Below are positions 12,803-21,264 of a stretch of 64,000 nt of DNA, one piece after another. Position numbers and translations under genes: made by a program. Origin of the DNA: Halomonas sp. (GTDB lineage Bacteria > Pseudomonadota > Gammaproteobacteria > Pseudomonadales > Halomonadaceae); NCBI RefSeq assembly GCF_017983445.1, contig NZ_JAGOBJ010000007.1, positions 186,001 to 250,000 on the forward strand, written 5' to 3'. Numbering within the stretch: the stretch's first letter is position 1; each line of letters begins with the position of its first letter. The notes beneath the pieces are model-generated. The model ran no database searches, was not told the origin of the DNA, and saw only the letters and a program-made list of their open reading frames with translations.

Positions 12803-13174
12803 TTACTTGAGCTCGACGCTTGCGCCCGCTTCTTCCAACTTCGCTTTTGCTGCTTCTGCGTCGTCTTTGGACATGGCTTCTTTGATAGTTGCCGGAGCGC
12901 CGTCAACAGCGCCTTTAGCTTCTTTCAGGCCAAGACCAGTGATCTCACGAACGGCTTTGATGACGTTAACTTTCTTGTCACCAGCAGAGGTCAGAACCAG
13001 GTCAAACTCAGTTTGCTCTTCTGCAGCAGCTTCGCCGCCAGCAGCCGGGCCAGCCATAACAGCTGCAGCAGCTGATACGCCGAATTTCTCTTCCATTGCT
13101 TCGATCAGCTCAACAACTTCCATTACGGACATGTCGGCTACAGCATTGATGATATCGTCTTTAGACAGTGCCAT
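12803..13174 (-). CDS. rplL: 50S ribosomal protein L7/L12
   Basis: Acidic stalk protein present in several copies per ribosome, which recruits translational GTPases. The 123 residues show the N-terminal dimerisation helices, an Ala/Gly-rich hinge ([19 protein letters not shown]) and the conserved C-terminal domain with [20 protein letters not shown]. It lies 111 bases downstream of rplJ; the L10-L12 complex normally feeds back on the shared leader. Confidence 0.98.
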   Translation of the reverse strand: MALSKDDIINAVADMSVMEVVELIEAMEEKFGVSAAAAVMAGPAAGGEAAAEEQTEFDLVLTSAGDKKVNVIKAVREITGLGLKEAKGAVDGAPATIKEAMSKDDAEAAKAKLEEAGASVELK

Positions 13175-13285
13175 TTTTCATTCCTAACTTTGCGGGAGTC
13201 TCGGTCGACCGAGGACTCAGGATTCATTGCTCGGTTCAGGCAACGCAATCGGCATAGCGTTCACGCCGCCTGCAAAAAGGTCTGC

Positions 13286-13789
13286 TTAAGCAGCTTCTTC
13301 TTGCTTCTGATCGCGTAGAGCGGCCAGAGTACGAACCAGCTTGCCAGCGGAGGCTTCTTTCATTACCGACATCAACTTGGCAATTGCTTCGTTGTAAGTC
13401 GGTAGGGTTGCCAGACGGTCGATGTCAGCAGCCGGGATCAGTTCGCCTTCGTAGGCCAACGCCTTCACTTCGAAGTTCTGCTCGGTTTTAGCAAAATCTT
13501 TGAACAAGCGAGCGGCAGCGCCCGGATGATCAGTAGAGAAAGCCAACAGAGTCGGACCAACAAAGCTCTCGTTCAGACACTCCCACTGAGTGCCCTCGAG
13601 GGCGCGGCGAGCCAGCGTGTTGCGAACAACGCGCAGCTCTACACCATTCTCACGTGCCTGCTTACGCAGATCAGTCATTTTACCGACCGTTACACCGCGA
13701 GAATCGGCAACTACGACGGAGAGTGCGCCCTTGGCCGCTTCACTGACCTCGGCAACAATCGCTTTCTTGCCTTCAAGTGCTAGTGGCAC
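13286..13789 (-). CDS. rplJ: 50S ribosomal protein L10
   Basis: Stalk base protein that anchors L7/L12 dimers on 23S rRNA. I place the start at GTG 13789, giving 167 residues beginning (M)[16 protein letters not shown], the usual family start and length. An AAGGAG ribosome binding site lies 9 bases ahead. The frame stays open 46 codons further upstream, but that stretch belongs to the regulatory leader and resembles no L10. The C-terminal helix that binds L12 ([20 protein letters not shown]) is present. Confidence 0.96.
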   Translation of the reverse strand: MPLALEGKKAIVAEVSEAAKGALSVVVADSRGVTVGKMTDLRKQARENGVELRVVRNTLARRALEGTQWECLNESFVGPTLLAFSTDHPGAAARLFKDFAKTEQNFEVKALAYEGELIPAADIDRLATLPTYNEAIAKLMSVMKEASAGKLVRTLAALRDQKQEEAA

Positions 13790-14093
13790 AGTGATCACTC
13801 CTTCGTGCCGAAACCTTTTCAAGGCTTCGGAGGTTACCATCTCTTCCAGGCCTGATATAACCAGCACTGGAAGCCTTAGGGGATGGTGCTCACCAGAAAG
13901 CGAAGTCGCTAAAAAAGCTACAACCAACTGGCGGCCACACCATCTGCGCAGGCGCTTTAGGCAATTAAGCCGCGTTGAGATGAGACATCCAGCGCGGCAC
14001 CTGCGGTCTTTGACGGTGCTCCGGCAGGTTTACCTAACCAGAGGACCGCAAAGTTCTTGCTCGGTTCTTACTTAAAATCCGTCGACGACCTGC
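13790..14093 (-). promoter_or_regulatory. L10 (rplJ) autoregulatory leader
   Basis: This 304-base stretch between rplA and rplJ has no gene of its own. On the minus strand it contains AGACCGCAGGTG and, about 60 bases further, CCTGCGCAGATGGTG, which resemble segments of the E. coli L10 leader bound by the L10-L12 complex. An internal promoter for rplJL-rpoBC is expected here from the family arrangement, but I could not pick one out with confidence. Confidence 0.6.
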
Positions 14094-14786
14094 TTATACC
14101 AGCGCAGAGTGGTCGATAGTCAGACCTGGGCCCATGGTAGTGGACAGGGTGACTTTCTTAAAGTAAATACCTTTAGAGGAGCTCGGCTTGAGCCTCTTAA
14201 GGTCAGCAACCAGCGCTTCCAGGTTACCCTGAACGGCGGCTGCATCAAACGTCACCTTACCCAGCGTAGTGTGGATAATACCGTTTTTGTCAGTACGGAA
14301 ACGTACCTGACCGGCTTTGGCGTTCTTGACAGCAGTCGCAACGTCAGGCGTTACGGTGCCAACTTTCGGGTTGGGCATCAGGCCACGCGGACCCAGAATC
14401 TGGCCCAGCTGACCGACAACACGCATGGCATCCGGAGAAGCGATAACGACGTCAAAGTCCATCACGCCTTTCTTCACTTGCTCAGCCAGATCTTCCATAC
14501 CCACGATGTCAGCGCCTGCTTCTTTAGCAGCGTCTGCGCTAGCACCTTGAGTGAAGACTGCGACGCGTACGTCTTTACCGGTACCGTTAGGCATTACGGT
14601 AGCGCCACGCACAACCTGGTCAGATTTACGCGGATCAACACCCAGGTTGATCGCAACGTCAACAGACTCGTTGAATTTAACGGTAGACAGCTCAGCAAGC
14701 AGCGCAACCGCTTCTTCCAGAGAATAAGCCTTGTTGGCGTCTACTTTCTCGCGAATCACCTTCGCGCGCTTAGACAGTTTAGCCAT
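14094..14786 (-). CDS. rplA: 50S ribosomal protein L1
   Basis: rRNA-binding protein of the L1 stalk, 230 residues. It has the typical start [21 protein letters not shown], the signature [16 protein letters not shown] in the middle and the C-terminal [17 protein letters not shown]. It starts 2 bases after the rplK stop, so the two genes are coupled. L1 is the usual translational repressor of the rplK-rplA pair. Confidence 0.98.
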   Translation of the reverse strand: MAKLSKRAKVIREKVDANKAYSLEEAVALLAELSTVKFNESVDVAINLGVDPRKSDQVVRGATVMPNGTGKDVRVAVFTQGASADAAKEAGADIVGMEDLAEQVKKGVMDFDVVIASPDAMRVVGQLGQILGPRGLMPNPKVGTVTPDVATAVKNAKAGQVRFRTDKNGIIHTTLGKVTFDAAAVQGNLEALVADLKRLKPSSSKGIYFKKVTLSTTMGPGLTIDHSALV

Positions 14787-14788
14787 GA

Positions 14789-15220
14789 TCAGAGACCCTC
14801 CACGTTAAGGCCCATGCTACGAGCGCTGCCTGCAATAGTACGTACGGCGGCATCGAGATCAGAAGCCGTCAGATCCGGCTCTTTAGTCTTGGCGATCTCT
14901 TCAAGCTGCTCGCGAGTCACGGTGCCGACCTTCTTCTTGTTCGGCTCGCCAGAACCCGACTTGATACCAGCGGCTTTTTTCAGCAGCACGGCAGCAGGCG
15001 GCGTTTTGGTAACGAACGTGAAGCTACGGTCAGAGTAGACAGTGATCACGACAGGCGTCGGCAGGCCCGGCTCAATTTCTTGAGTCGCGGCGTTGAACGC
15101 TTTACAGAATTCCATGATGTTCACGCCGTGCTGACCCAGTGCGGGGCCTACGGGCGGACTTGGATTGGCTTTACCTGCAGCAACCTGCAGTTTGATATAA
15201 GCCTGGACTTTCTTGGCCAT
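14789..15220 (-). CDS. rplK: 50S ribosomal protein L11
   Basis: GTPase-centre protein needed for factor binding and for the stringent response through RelA. The 143 residues begin [20 protein letters not shown], with the proline-rich N-terminal helix [20 protein letters not shown] and the C-terminal rRNA-binding domain ending [12 protein letters not shown]. It follows nusG by 117 bases containing a perfect hairpin. Confidence 0.98.
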   Translation of the reverse strand: MAKKVQAYIKLQVAAGKANPSPPVGPALGQHGVNIMEFCKAFNAATQEIEPGLPTPVVITVYSDRSFTFVTKTPPAAVLLKKAAGIKSGSGEPNKKKVGTVTREQLEEIAKTKEPDLTASDLDAAVRTIAGSARSMGLNVEGL

Positions 15221-15270
15221 GGTAAATACTCCAATTGGGTGATAGCGCCTTGCGGCTCCCCGGGACTAGC

Positions 15271-15291
15271 GAGACAGCCAATGGCTGTCTC
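15271..15291 (-). other. Perfect hairpin in the nusG-rplK spacer
   Basis: GAGACAGCCA and TGGCTGTCTC form a perfect 10-base-pair stem around a single base, so the loop must open a few pairs. No T-run follows on the minus strand. It could be an RNA processing site or part of the rplK leader bound by L1; nothing in the sequence decides between these. Confidence 0.45.
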
Positions 15292-15337
15292 TTACGAATA
15301 TACGGCGTAATTAACGCCTTGCTCTTCACTTGCGAGC

Positions 15338-15871
15338 TTACTCTTTTTCGACCTGAGAAAACTCTAGCTCGACAGGCGTGGCACGCCCAAAAATCAATAC
15401 GCTGACCTGCAAACGGCTCTTGTCGTAGTTGACTTCCTCAACCACACCGTTGAAGTCGGCGAACGGACCATCGATAACACGCACCGACTGACCCGGCTCA
15501 AACATCGTTTTGGGCCGCGGCTTATCGGTTCCGTCTTTAACGCGACGCAAGATAGCATCCGCTTCACGGGTTGTGATCGCAGCCGGCTTCTCTTTCGTCC
15601 CACCAATGAAGCCCATTACACGCGGGGTTTCATTAACGAGGTGCCATGTTTCGTCGACCATTTCCATCTCGACCAGCACATAGCCGGGATAGAATTTACG
15701 CTCACTCTTGCGGCGCTTACCGTCGCGCATCTCAACGACTTCTTCCGTCGGCACCAGAATCTCGCCAAAACGATCTTCCATACCGTGCATTTTTACGCGC
15801 TCGATCAGCGAGCGCATGACATGCTTTTCAAAACCGGAATAGGCGTGGACGACGTACCAACGTTTGGACAT
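15338..15871 (-). CDS. nusG: Transcription elongation/antitermination factor NusG
   Basis: Binds RNA polymerase and couples it to ribosomes or Rho. The start is the ATG at 15871, giving 177 residues opening [18 protein letters not shown]; the open frame continues 45 codons further upstream, but that part overlaps secE out of frame and is not NusG-like. The N-terminal NGN domain is followed by a KOW domain ([19 protein letters not shown]). It lies 8 bases after the secE stop. Confidence 0.97.
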   Translation of the reverse strand: MSKRWYVVHAYSGFEKHVMRSLIERVKMHGMEDRFGEILVPTEEVVEMRDGKRRKSERKFYPGYVLVEMEMVDETWHLVNETPRVMGFIGGTKEKPAAITTREADAILRRVKDGTDKPRPKTMFEPGQSVRVIDGPFADFNGVVEEVNYDKSRLQVSVLIFGRATPVELEFSQVEKE

Positions 15872-15879
15872 GAAAACTC

Positions 15880-16263
15880 CTAACCAATGACGCCGGACAT
15901 TGCCCAGCCAAGAAGAGTATCGATCAACCACAGCATCAAACCCACCACAACAACAGCCACCAAGACAATCGCGGTGGTCTGAATTGTTTCTGGACGGGTC
16001 GGCCATACAACGCGCTGAATCTCTTTCTTGGCGCTAACGGCAAGCTCTATCAGGTCGCGACCTTTGGCAGTGGTGAGTGCGATCAAACCGGCAAGCGCAC
16101 ATAAAACCACTACACCCAACACGCGGTAGAGCAGACCAGTATCGGCGAAATAGGTATTACCAACGACAGCAACGACAAGTAGCGCTACAACCGCCGCCCA
16201 CTTGAGCCCGTCATGGCGCGCCTGTTGCACCTCGGTACCGTGCTTTACAGAACCAGGCTTCAT
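15880..16263 (-). CDS. secE: Preprotein translocase subunit SecE
   Basis: Essential SecYEG channel subunit. The 127-residue protein has the length of the three-helix enterobacterial type: two hydrophobic segments at about residues 21-63, then the conserved amphipathic motif [19 protein letters not shown] and the last membrane helix. It is first in the secE-nusG-ribosomal protein block, 71 bases after tRNA-Trp, so the tRNA and secE probably share the promoter at 16462-16490. Confidence 0.96.
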   Translation of the reverse strand: MKPGSVKHGTEVQQARHDGLKWAAVVALLVVAVVGNTYFADTGLLYRVLGVVVLCALAGLIALTTAKGRDLIELAVSAKKEIQRVVWPTRPETIQTTAIVLVAVVVVGLMLWLIDTLLGWAMSGVIG

Positions 16264-16334
16264 AAAACGAGACTCCTTAGGGTGCGGCTACAATAAAGGA
16301 ATTCTGGAAAATCACATGCCAACCTGGGGAAGGT

Positions 16335-16410
<76 letters not shown>

Positions 16411-16461
16411 GTATCGTCCTGTGCATAGGCATTCACTACCACCTACACAACAGCGGGCGCC

Positions 16462-16490
16462 ATAGTAGCGGAAATAAATCCACCTGACAA
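16462..16490 (-). promoter_or_regulatory. Sigma70 promoter for tRNA-Trp-secE-nusG
   Basis: TTGTCA (16485-16490) and TACTAT (16462-16467) on the minus strand with exactly 17 bases between. It lies about 50 bases ahead of tRNA-Trp and just after the terminator that closes the preceding tRNA operon. Confidence 0.7.
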
Positions 16491-16532
16491 CCCTTTCCTC
16501 CACATCAAGCCCGAAGACATAAATGCAGAGAC

Positions 16533-16559
16533 AAAAAAAGCGAGCTTCGCTCGCTTTTC
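16533..16559 (-). terminator. Intrinsic terminator after tRNA-Thr
   Basis: On the minus strand the stem AGCGAGC/GCTCGCT around a GAA loop is followed by seven T. It ends the tRNA-Tyr-Gly-Thr operon before the tRNA-Trp promoter. Confidence 0.85.
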
Positions 16560-16583
16560 TCGCAACTTACTTCTTACCAAATA

Positions 16584-16658
16584 TGGAGCTCATGGACGGA
16601 ATTGAACCGTCGACCTCACCCTTACCAAGGGTGTGCTCTACCCCTGAGCTACATGAGC
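16584..16658 (-). tRNA. tRNA-Thr (anticodon GGT)
   Basis: 75 bases with an encoded CCA. Acceptor GCTCATG/CATGAGC, anticodon loop TTGGTAA and T-loop GGTTCAATTC are present. It is third in the tRNA-Tyr-Gly-Thr cluster. Confidence 0.97.
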
Positions 16659-16673
16659 CAAAAACACATCAAC

Positions 16674-16747
16674 TGGAGCGGGCGGCGGGAATCGAACCCG
16701 CACCATCAGCTTGGAAGGCTGAGGTTCTACCGTTGAACTACGCCCGC
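16674..16747 (-). tRNA. tRNA-Gly (anticodon TCC)
   Basis: 74 bases with an encoded CCA. Acceptor GCGGGCG/CGCCCGC, anticodon loop CTTCCAA and T-loop GGTTCGATTC are present. It is 15 bases upstream of tRNA-Thr. Confidence 0.97.
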
Positions 16748-16851
16748 GTAACTGCTGCCAGGATTACAAGCCGCCGCACGCCGAACGATAGACAATGCCC
16801 ACTACCGGCTTTCATCCCACAACACCGACCAAAACCGATGTTGCTTAAATC

Positions 16852-16935
<84 letters not shown>

Positions 16936-16949
16936 AGCTTTGGCGGCAC

Positions 16950-16977
16950 ATTATGCCAGCCTCCAAAACACTGTCAA
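16950..16977 (-). promoter_or_regulatory. Sigma70 promoter for the tRNA-Tyr-Gly-Thr cluster
   Basis: Perfect TTGACA (16972-16977) and CATAAT (16950-16955) on the minus strand with 16 bases between. It lies about 15 bases ahead of the mature tRNA-Tyr 5' end. Confidence 0.8.
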
Positions 16978-17053
16978 GCTAGATATTACTTAATTTATCG
17001 TAGCTTGCGATGCTTACGCATCTGCTTGCTGCCTTGGAACGCGCTGCATTCTG

Positions 17054-17893
17054 TCAAAGCAGCATTGAGAATGCAAGTCCTGCGCGAATTTTTTCTAAGG
17101 GTACTGGCTCCGGCACTTTCGGCGCCCCGGACATCTTGCCCGCGCGCTCGGCAAACGTCAGCGGATAACAGGCTTCAAGCCCGCCATACACCATATCGGG
17201 CCACACCGCGTGAGGCACCTGCACGCCTCGCGACACCACTCGCGCATCGCCACCGGTAAGCAGCATGGGCAGCGAGATACCCTGCTGATCGCACACTTCA
17301 CTGTAAATACGGTTGATAGCGCTGACAGCTGCCATATAAATACCGTGATTGACCGCATCCACCGTGCGCCGCCCGGGCTCCAGTAAAGCATCCGCCTCGC
17401 TTTCAGGATCGATAGCCACGTTTCGCGTGCCCAGCTTCAAGCTCTCTTTCATCAGACGCAGCCCTGGAATAATAAAGCCCCCCAGGTGCACGCCGCCGGG
17501 CAATACGAAGTCAATGGTGATCGCGCTACCGCAATCTACTGCACAGCAGCCACCGGCCAATTGATACCCGGCCAGCGCGCCCATCCAGCGATCCACGCCC
17601 AAACGACCGGGTTCGTCATAGCCATTAATCACACCTAGCGCTTCCGGTAGCGAGCGGGCGACAAACACGTGACGCACCTGACGGCGCAGCAAGGTGACCG
17701 TTTCATCGAGTACCGCAGCGCGGGCAACGCTTGAAATACGCACCGCTTCAACGACATCGAGATCAGGAATATCCGCCCCGGGACGCCACTCTTCACGAGT
17801 CCATACCGCCCCTCGCGAGCGTATCTCACTACTTTCGGCATCCTTGAGTCGCCATTTCGACAGGGTGTTACCGATATCCAAATCCAGAATCAT
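17054..17893 (-). CDS. coaX: Type III pantothenate kinase
   Basis: Phosphorylates pantothenate in the first committed step of coenzyme A synthesis. The 279-residue protein has the ASKHA-type motifs of this family: phosphate-1 loop DIGNT at residues 6-10, the GVDRW motif that binds pantothenate, and DCGSAITIDFV in the middle. Type III enzymes need a monovalent cation and are not inhibited by CoA. Its start overlaps the birA stop by 4 bases (ATGA), the usual birA-coaX pairing upstream of the tRNA/secE block. Confidence 0.93.
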   Translation of the reverse strand: MILDLDIGNTLSKWRLKDAESSEIRSRGAVWTREEWRPGADIPDLDVVEAVRISSVARAAVLDETVTLLRRQVRHVFVARSLPEALGVINGYDEPGRLGVDRWMGALAGYQLAGGCCAVDCGSAITIDFVLPGGVHLGGFIIPGLRLMKESLKLGTRNVAIDPESEADALLEPGRRTVDAVNHGIYMAAVSAINRIYSEVCDQQGISLPMLLTGGDARVVSRGVQVPHAVWPDMVYGGLEACYPLTFAERAGKMSGAPKVPEPVPLEKIRAGLAFSMLL

Positions 17894-18873
17894 AAGCGCC
17901 TGCGTACGCTGATCTCACCGCCTGCCAAGCGCCGCGAGTGACCATTTTCAGTAACCCATAAGTTACCGCTCTCATCTACGTCGCCTGCGATCGCATCGCT
18001 TGCGCGCTCCCCTTGAATAATACGTACGGGCATTCCCGCATAGGCGTGCCGCTTATTCCACTCATCACGCCAGGCGCCAAAACCAACCTGCTCGAAGTCT
18101 GCCAGCATGCTTAAAAGCCCAGCGACGACGTCCGACGCTAGCTGATTGCGCGAAAGACCCGCGTGCATATCAAACAGTGCGGCTACCGGCTGGTCAATGG
18201 CTGCGCGTTGGGATTCGGAGAGCGAGAGGTTCATTCCCATGCCAATGACCACTTCACAAGGGCCTGCGGCATCACCGGTCACTTCGATTAAAATGCCCGC
18301 CAGCTTGCCCAGCTCATCACCTTTTTCAGCCAGCAAGATATCGTTAGGCCATTTAAGCGTTGGCGCACTCCCCAGCTGCTCAAGCACCTGAGATACCACC
18401 ACGCCAACCGCCAGGCTCAGCCCTTCAAGAGACGCTACGCCCGCATCGAATCGCCAGCCCAACGAAAGCATCAGGCTTTGCCCCCAAGGCGTTGTCCATA
18501 CCCGCCCACGCCGCCCACGCCCGGCGGTTTGCAGCTCAACCAGACACACTTCGCCGTGGCCCGCGCCCTGACTGAACCGCTGCCGTAAATACTCATTGCT
18601 TGAGGGTAGCTGGTCTTCGACAAACAGCCGCGTCAGCAAATGGCGCGCCTGAGCGGGTAGCCGCTCGACAATTTTTGCGCCTTCCAGCGGCTCCAGCCGA
18701 GTAGCTAACCGGTAGCCCTTGCCCTTCACCGCCACAACGTCCACGCCAAGCGCATCCAATTTTTTCAGCTGTTTCCATACGGCAGCCCGTGAAACGCCTA
18801 ACGCTTCACCTAATTGTTCACCAGAGTGAACGTTGCCATCGCTCAACAAACGCATCAGGTTACCGATGGTCAT
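17890..18873 (-). CDS. birA: Biotin--protein ligase / biotin operon repressor
   Basis: Activates biotin to biotinyl-AMP and attaches it to biotin carboxyl carrier protein. The 327 residues include an N-terminal winged helix (GEQLGEALGVSRAAVWKQLKKL, within residues 15-45), so a repressor role at biotin genes is likely. The ligase domain has the biotinyl-AMP loop GRGRRGRVW and KWPNDILL, followed by a short C-terminal SH3-like domain. It is divergent from typA. Confidence 0.94.
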   Translation of the reverse strand: MTIGNLMRLLSDGNVHSGEQLGEALGVSRAAVWKQLKKLDALGVDVVAVKGKGYRLATRLEPLEGAKIVERLPAQARHLLTRLFVEDQLPSSNEYLRQRFSQGAGHGEVCLVELQTAGRGRRGRVWTTPWGQSLMLSLGWRFDAGVASLEGLSLAVGVVVSQVLEQLGSAPTLKWPNDILLAEKGDELGKLAGILIEVTGDAAGPCEVVIGMGMNLSLSESQRAAIDQPVAALFDMHAGLSRNQLASDVVAGLLSMLADFEQVGFGAWRDEWNKRHAYAGMPVRIIQGERASDAIAGDVDESGNLWVTENGHSRRLAGGEISVRRRL

Positions 18874-19000
18874 GTGCCTGCCCCAACTGGGAAAACGTCT
18901 ATCTTAACGGATGCACCGCAGAGGCGAAAACTGCCGCGTTTGGGTTATTGACTTGACGCTTTATTTGAGACAAGGCTGGTAGTCGACCACACCGAGACCC

Positions 19001-19006
19001 TATAAT
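19001..19006 (+). promoter_or_regulatory. Probable -10 box of the typA promoter
   Basis: A perfect TATAAT lies 30 bases ahead of the typA start in the birA-typA divergent spacer. The -35 region is poor (TGGTAG at 18 bases), so an activator or a weak -35 is implied. Confidence 0.45.
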
Positions 19007-19036
19007 GCCGCCCTATTTTCCCAGCAGGATCGCGTC

Positions 19037-20863
19037 GTGATCGAGAATCTTCGTAACATTGCCATCATCGCCCACGTTGACCACGGCAAAACTACCTTGG
19101 TAGACAAGCTGTTAAGTCAATCGGGCACACTAGACCGCAAGGCCGAAGGCCAAGAGCGGATTATGGACTCTAATGACCAGGAGAAAGAGCGCGGTATTAC
19201 TATCCTGGCCAAAAATACGGCCATTCAGTGGCAAGATGGCAATGGTACGGGCTACCACATTAATATCGTTGACACTCCTGGGCACGCTGATTTCGGTGGT
19301 GAAGTAGAGCGCGTCATGTCGATGGTAGATTCGGTTCTACTGCTGGTTGACGCGGTTGACGGCCCGATGCCGCAAACCCGCTTCGTTACCCAGAAAGCGT
19401 TCTCTCAGGGCCTTAAGCCGATCGTCGTGGTTAACAAGATCGACCGCCCCGGCGCGCGTCCTGATTGGGTTATCGACCAGATTTTCGATCTGTTTGACAA
19501 CCTGGGCGCCACCGACGAGCAGCTCGATTTTCCGATCATCTACTGTTCAGCGCTTAACGGCATTGCCGGTATGGATCCTGAAGAGCTTGCCGACAACATG
19601 GATCCGATGTTCCAGGCCATCGTTGATATCGTTGAGCCGCCTAAAGTTGAAGTCGACGGTCCTTTCCAGATGCAGATTTCCGCACTGGACTACAACAGCT
19701 ACGTAGGTGTTATCGGTCTTGGCCGCATCAAGCGCGGTAGCGTCAAGCCTGGTCAGCAGATCAGCGTTATCACCAAAGAAGGTGAGACGCGTAAAGGCAA
19801 GATCGGCCAGGTCATGACTCATATGGGTCTTGAGCGCGTACAGACCAACGAAGCCACTGCAGGCGACATCGTTTGCGTTACCGGTATCGATAAACTGGCG
19901 ATCTCGGATACGCTGTGTGACGTCAACACGGTTGAGGCGCTGCCGCCGCTGTCCGTTGACGAACCTACCGTTTCGATGACGTTCCAGGTCAATGACTCAC
20001 CGTTCGCCGGTAAAGATGGCAAGTACGTCACCAGCCGTAATATTAAAGACCGCCTGGAACAAGAGCTGATCCACAACGTAGCACTGCGCGTTGAAGAAGG
20101 TGAAACGCCCGAGAAATTCAAGGTTTCTGGACGTGGTGAACTTCACCTGTCGGTACTGATTGAAACCATGCGTCGTGAAGGCTTTGAGCTGGCCGTTGGC
20201 CGCCCTGAAGTTATCATCAAAGAGATCGACGGCGTTAAGCAAGAGCCCTACGAAGAAGTCATCATCGATTGTGAAGAGCAGCACCAGGGCTCGATTATGG
20301 AAGAGCTTGGCTACCGCAAGGGTGAAATGACCAACATGAACCCGGATGGTAAAGGCCGCGTTCGTCTTGATTTCATTATTCCTGCGCGTGGTTTGATCGG
20401 TTTCCGTGGTCAGTTCCTGACCCTGACGTCGGGTACCGGCATCCTGACCAGCCGCTTTGATCATTACGGCCCGCTGAAGCCCGATGCGTCTATCGAGCGT
20501 CGTAACGGTGTACTGGTTTCCATGGTAGGCGGTAAGGCCCTGGCCTATGCCCTGTACGCTCTGCAGGAGCGCGGTAAGCTGATCATCGATCACGCCACCG
20601 AAGTCTACGAAGGCATGCTGATCGGTATCAACAACCGTGCCAATGACATGGTGGTTAACCCGACCAAGGGTAAAAAACTCGATAACATGCGCTCAACCGG
20701 TAACGATGAAAACATCGTTCTGACGCCGCCGATCAAGTTCACTCTGGAACAGGCAATCGAATTCCTGGATTCCGATGAGCTGGTTGAAGTGACGCCAAGC
20801 CATATCCGCCTGCGCAAGAAGCACCTGACCGAGAACGAGCGCAAGCGCGCTGGCAAGAAGTAA
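19037..20863 (+). CDS. typA: Ribosome-associated translational GTPase TypA/BipA
   Basis: Ribosome-binding GTPase involved in 50S assembly, stress and cold adaptation. The 608 residues match the family length. The G domain has [26 protein letters not shown] and NKIDRPGAR, followed by domains related to EF-G II, III and V and the BipA-specific C-terminal domain. The start is GTG at 19037, where translation begins with the family sequence [18 protein letters not shown] 13-bp tandem repeat and a terminator follow the stop. Confidence 0.97.
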   Translation: MIENLRNIAIIAHVDHGKTTLVDKLLSQSGTLDRKAEGQERIMDSNDQEKERGITILAKNTAIQWQDGNGTGYHINIVDTPGHADFGGEVERVMSMVDSVLLLVDAVDGPMPQTRFVTQKAFSQGLKPIVVVNKIDRPGARPDWVIDQIFDLFDNLGATDEQLDFPIIYCSALNGIAGMDPEELADNMDPMFQAIVDIVEPPKVEVDGPFQMQISALDYNSYVGVIGLGRIKRGSVKPGQQISVITKEGETRKGKIGQVMTHMGLERVQTNEATAGDIVCVTGIDKLAISDTLCDVNTVEALPPLSVDEPTVSMTFQVNDSPFAGKDGKYVTSRNIKDRLEQELIHNVALRVEEGETPEKFKVSGRGELHLSVLIETMRREGFELAVGRPEVIIKEIDGVKQEPYEEVIIDCEEQHQGSIMEELGYRKGEMTNMNPDGKGRVRLDFIIPARGLIGFRGQFLTLTSGTGILTSRFDHYGPLKPDASIERRNGVLVSMVGGKALAYALYALQERGKLIIDHATEVYEGMLIGINNRANDMVVNPTKGKKLDNMRSTGNDENIVLTPPIKFTLEQAIEFLDSDELVEVTPSHIRLRKKHLTENERKRAGKK

Positions 20864-20890
20864 TCTTTTGAGAGCGGCTCTTAATAAAGC

Positions 20891-20968
20891 CAGTTCTTGA
20901 AGATAGCTCTTGAAAACAGTTCTTGAAGACAGTGCTTGAAGAAAGCTCTTGAAGACAGCTCCTAAGCA
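20891..20968 (+). repeat. 13-bp tandem repeat (six units) downstream of typA
   Basis: Six consecutive 13-base units with consensus CAGCTCTTGAAGA, each with one to five changes (units start at 20891, 20904, 20917, 20930, 20943 and 20956; the last is the most diverged). It lies between the typA stop and its terminator and so would be transcribed in the 3' untranslated region. Confidence 0.85.
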
Positions 20969-20974
20969 AGTCCC

Positions 20975-21001
20975 AAAGCCCGCCTCGTGCGGGCTTTTTT
21001 T
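20975..21001 (+). terminator. Intrinsic terminator of typA
   Basis: The stem AAAGCCCGC/GCGGGCTTT with a CTCGT loop is followed by a T-run. It comes directly after the 13-bp repeat array. Confidence 0.9.
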
Positions 21002-21199
21002 GTGGTTGAACTCTGCGTTTCTACGTTCATTGGCATATCTTATTTTGCGTGTTTTTCCCAAGCCCTGCCCCTCACTTGGTTTTCATAGCGCCGCCAAGTG
21101 ATTCGATAAACGCAGCCTAAACGTTAGCGGGCTGGAAAGCCGACGCGTTCTATCGCAAAGTAGCATTAATCTTGGCACGGCCACGGCCTGCTGTCGGCC

Positions 21200-21205
21200 T
21201 ATAAT
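21200..21205 (+). promoter_or_regulatory. Possible -10 box ahead of the NSS transporter
   Basis: A perfect TATAAT lies 60 bases before the transporter start. The nearest TTGGCA is 22 bases upstream, too far for a standard promoter, so this is only a candidate. The rest of the 21002-21264 spacer shows nothing else I can name. Confidence 0.3.
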
Positions 21206-21264
21206 TCATACAGGTGTTTGGATATTTACCCCCGTCCAGCCACTCGCATAGGGACACTCTTTAC

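Noticed and set aside
14109-15038. A 309-codon plus-strand frame across rplA and rplK
   Set aside because: It crosses two certain ribosomal protein genes in antisense and their junction, with no ribosome binding site or homology.
21172-21205. TTGGCA and TATAAT as a promoter for the NSS transporter
   Set aside because: The 22-base spacing is too long for sigma70; only the -10 box is listed, with low confidence.
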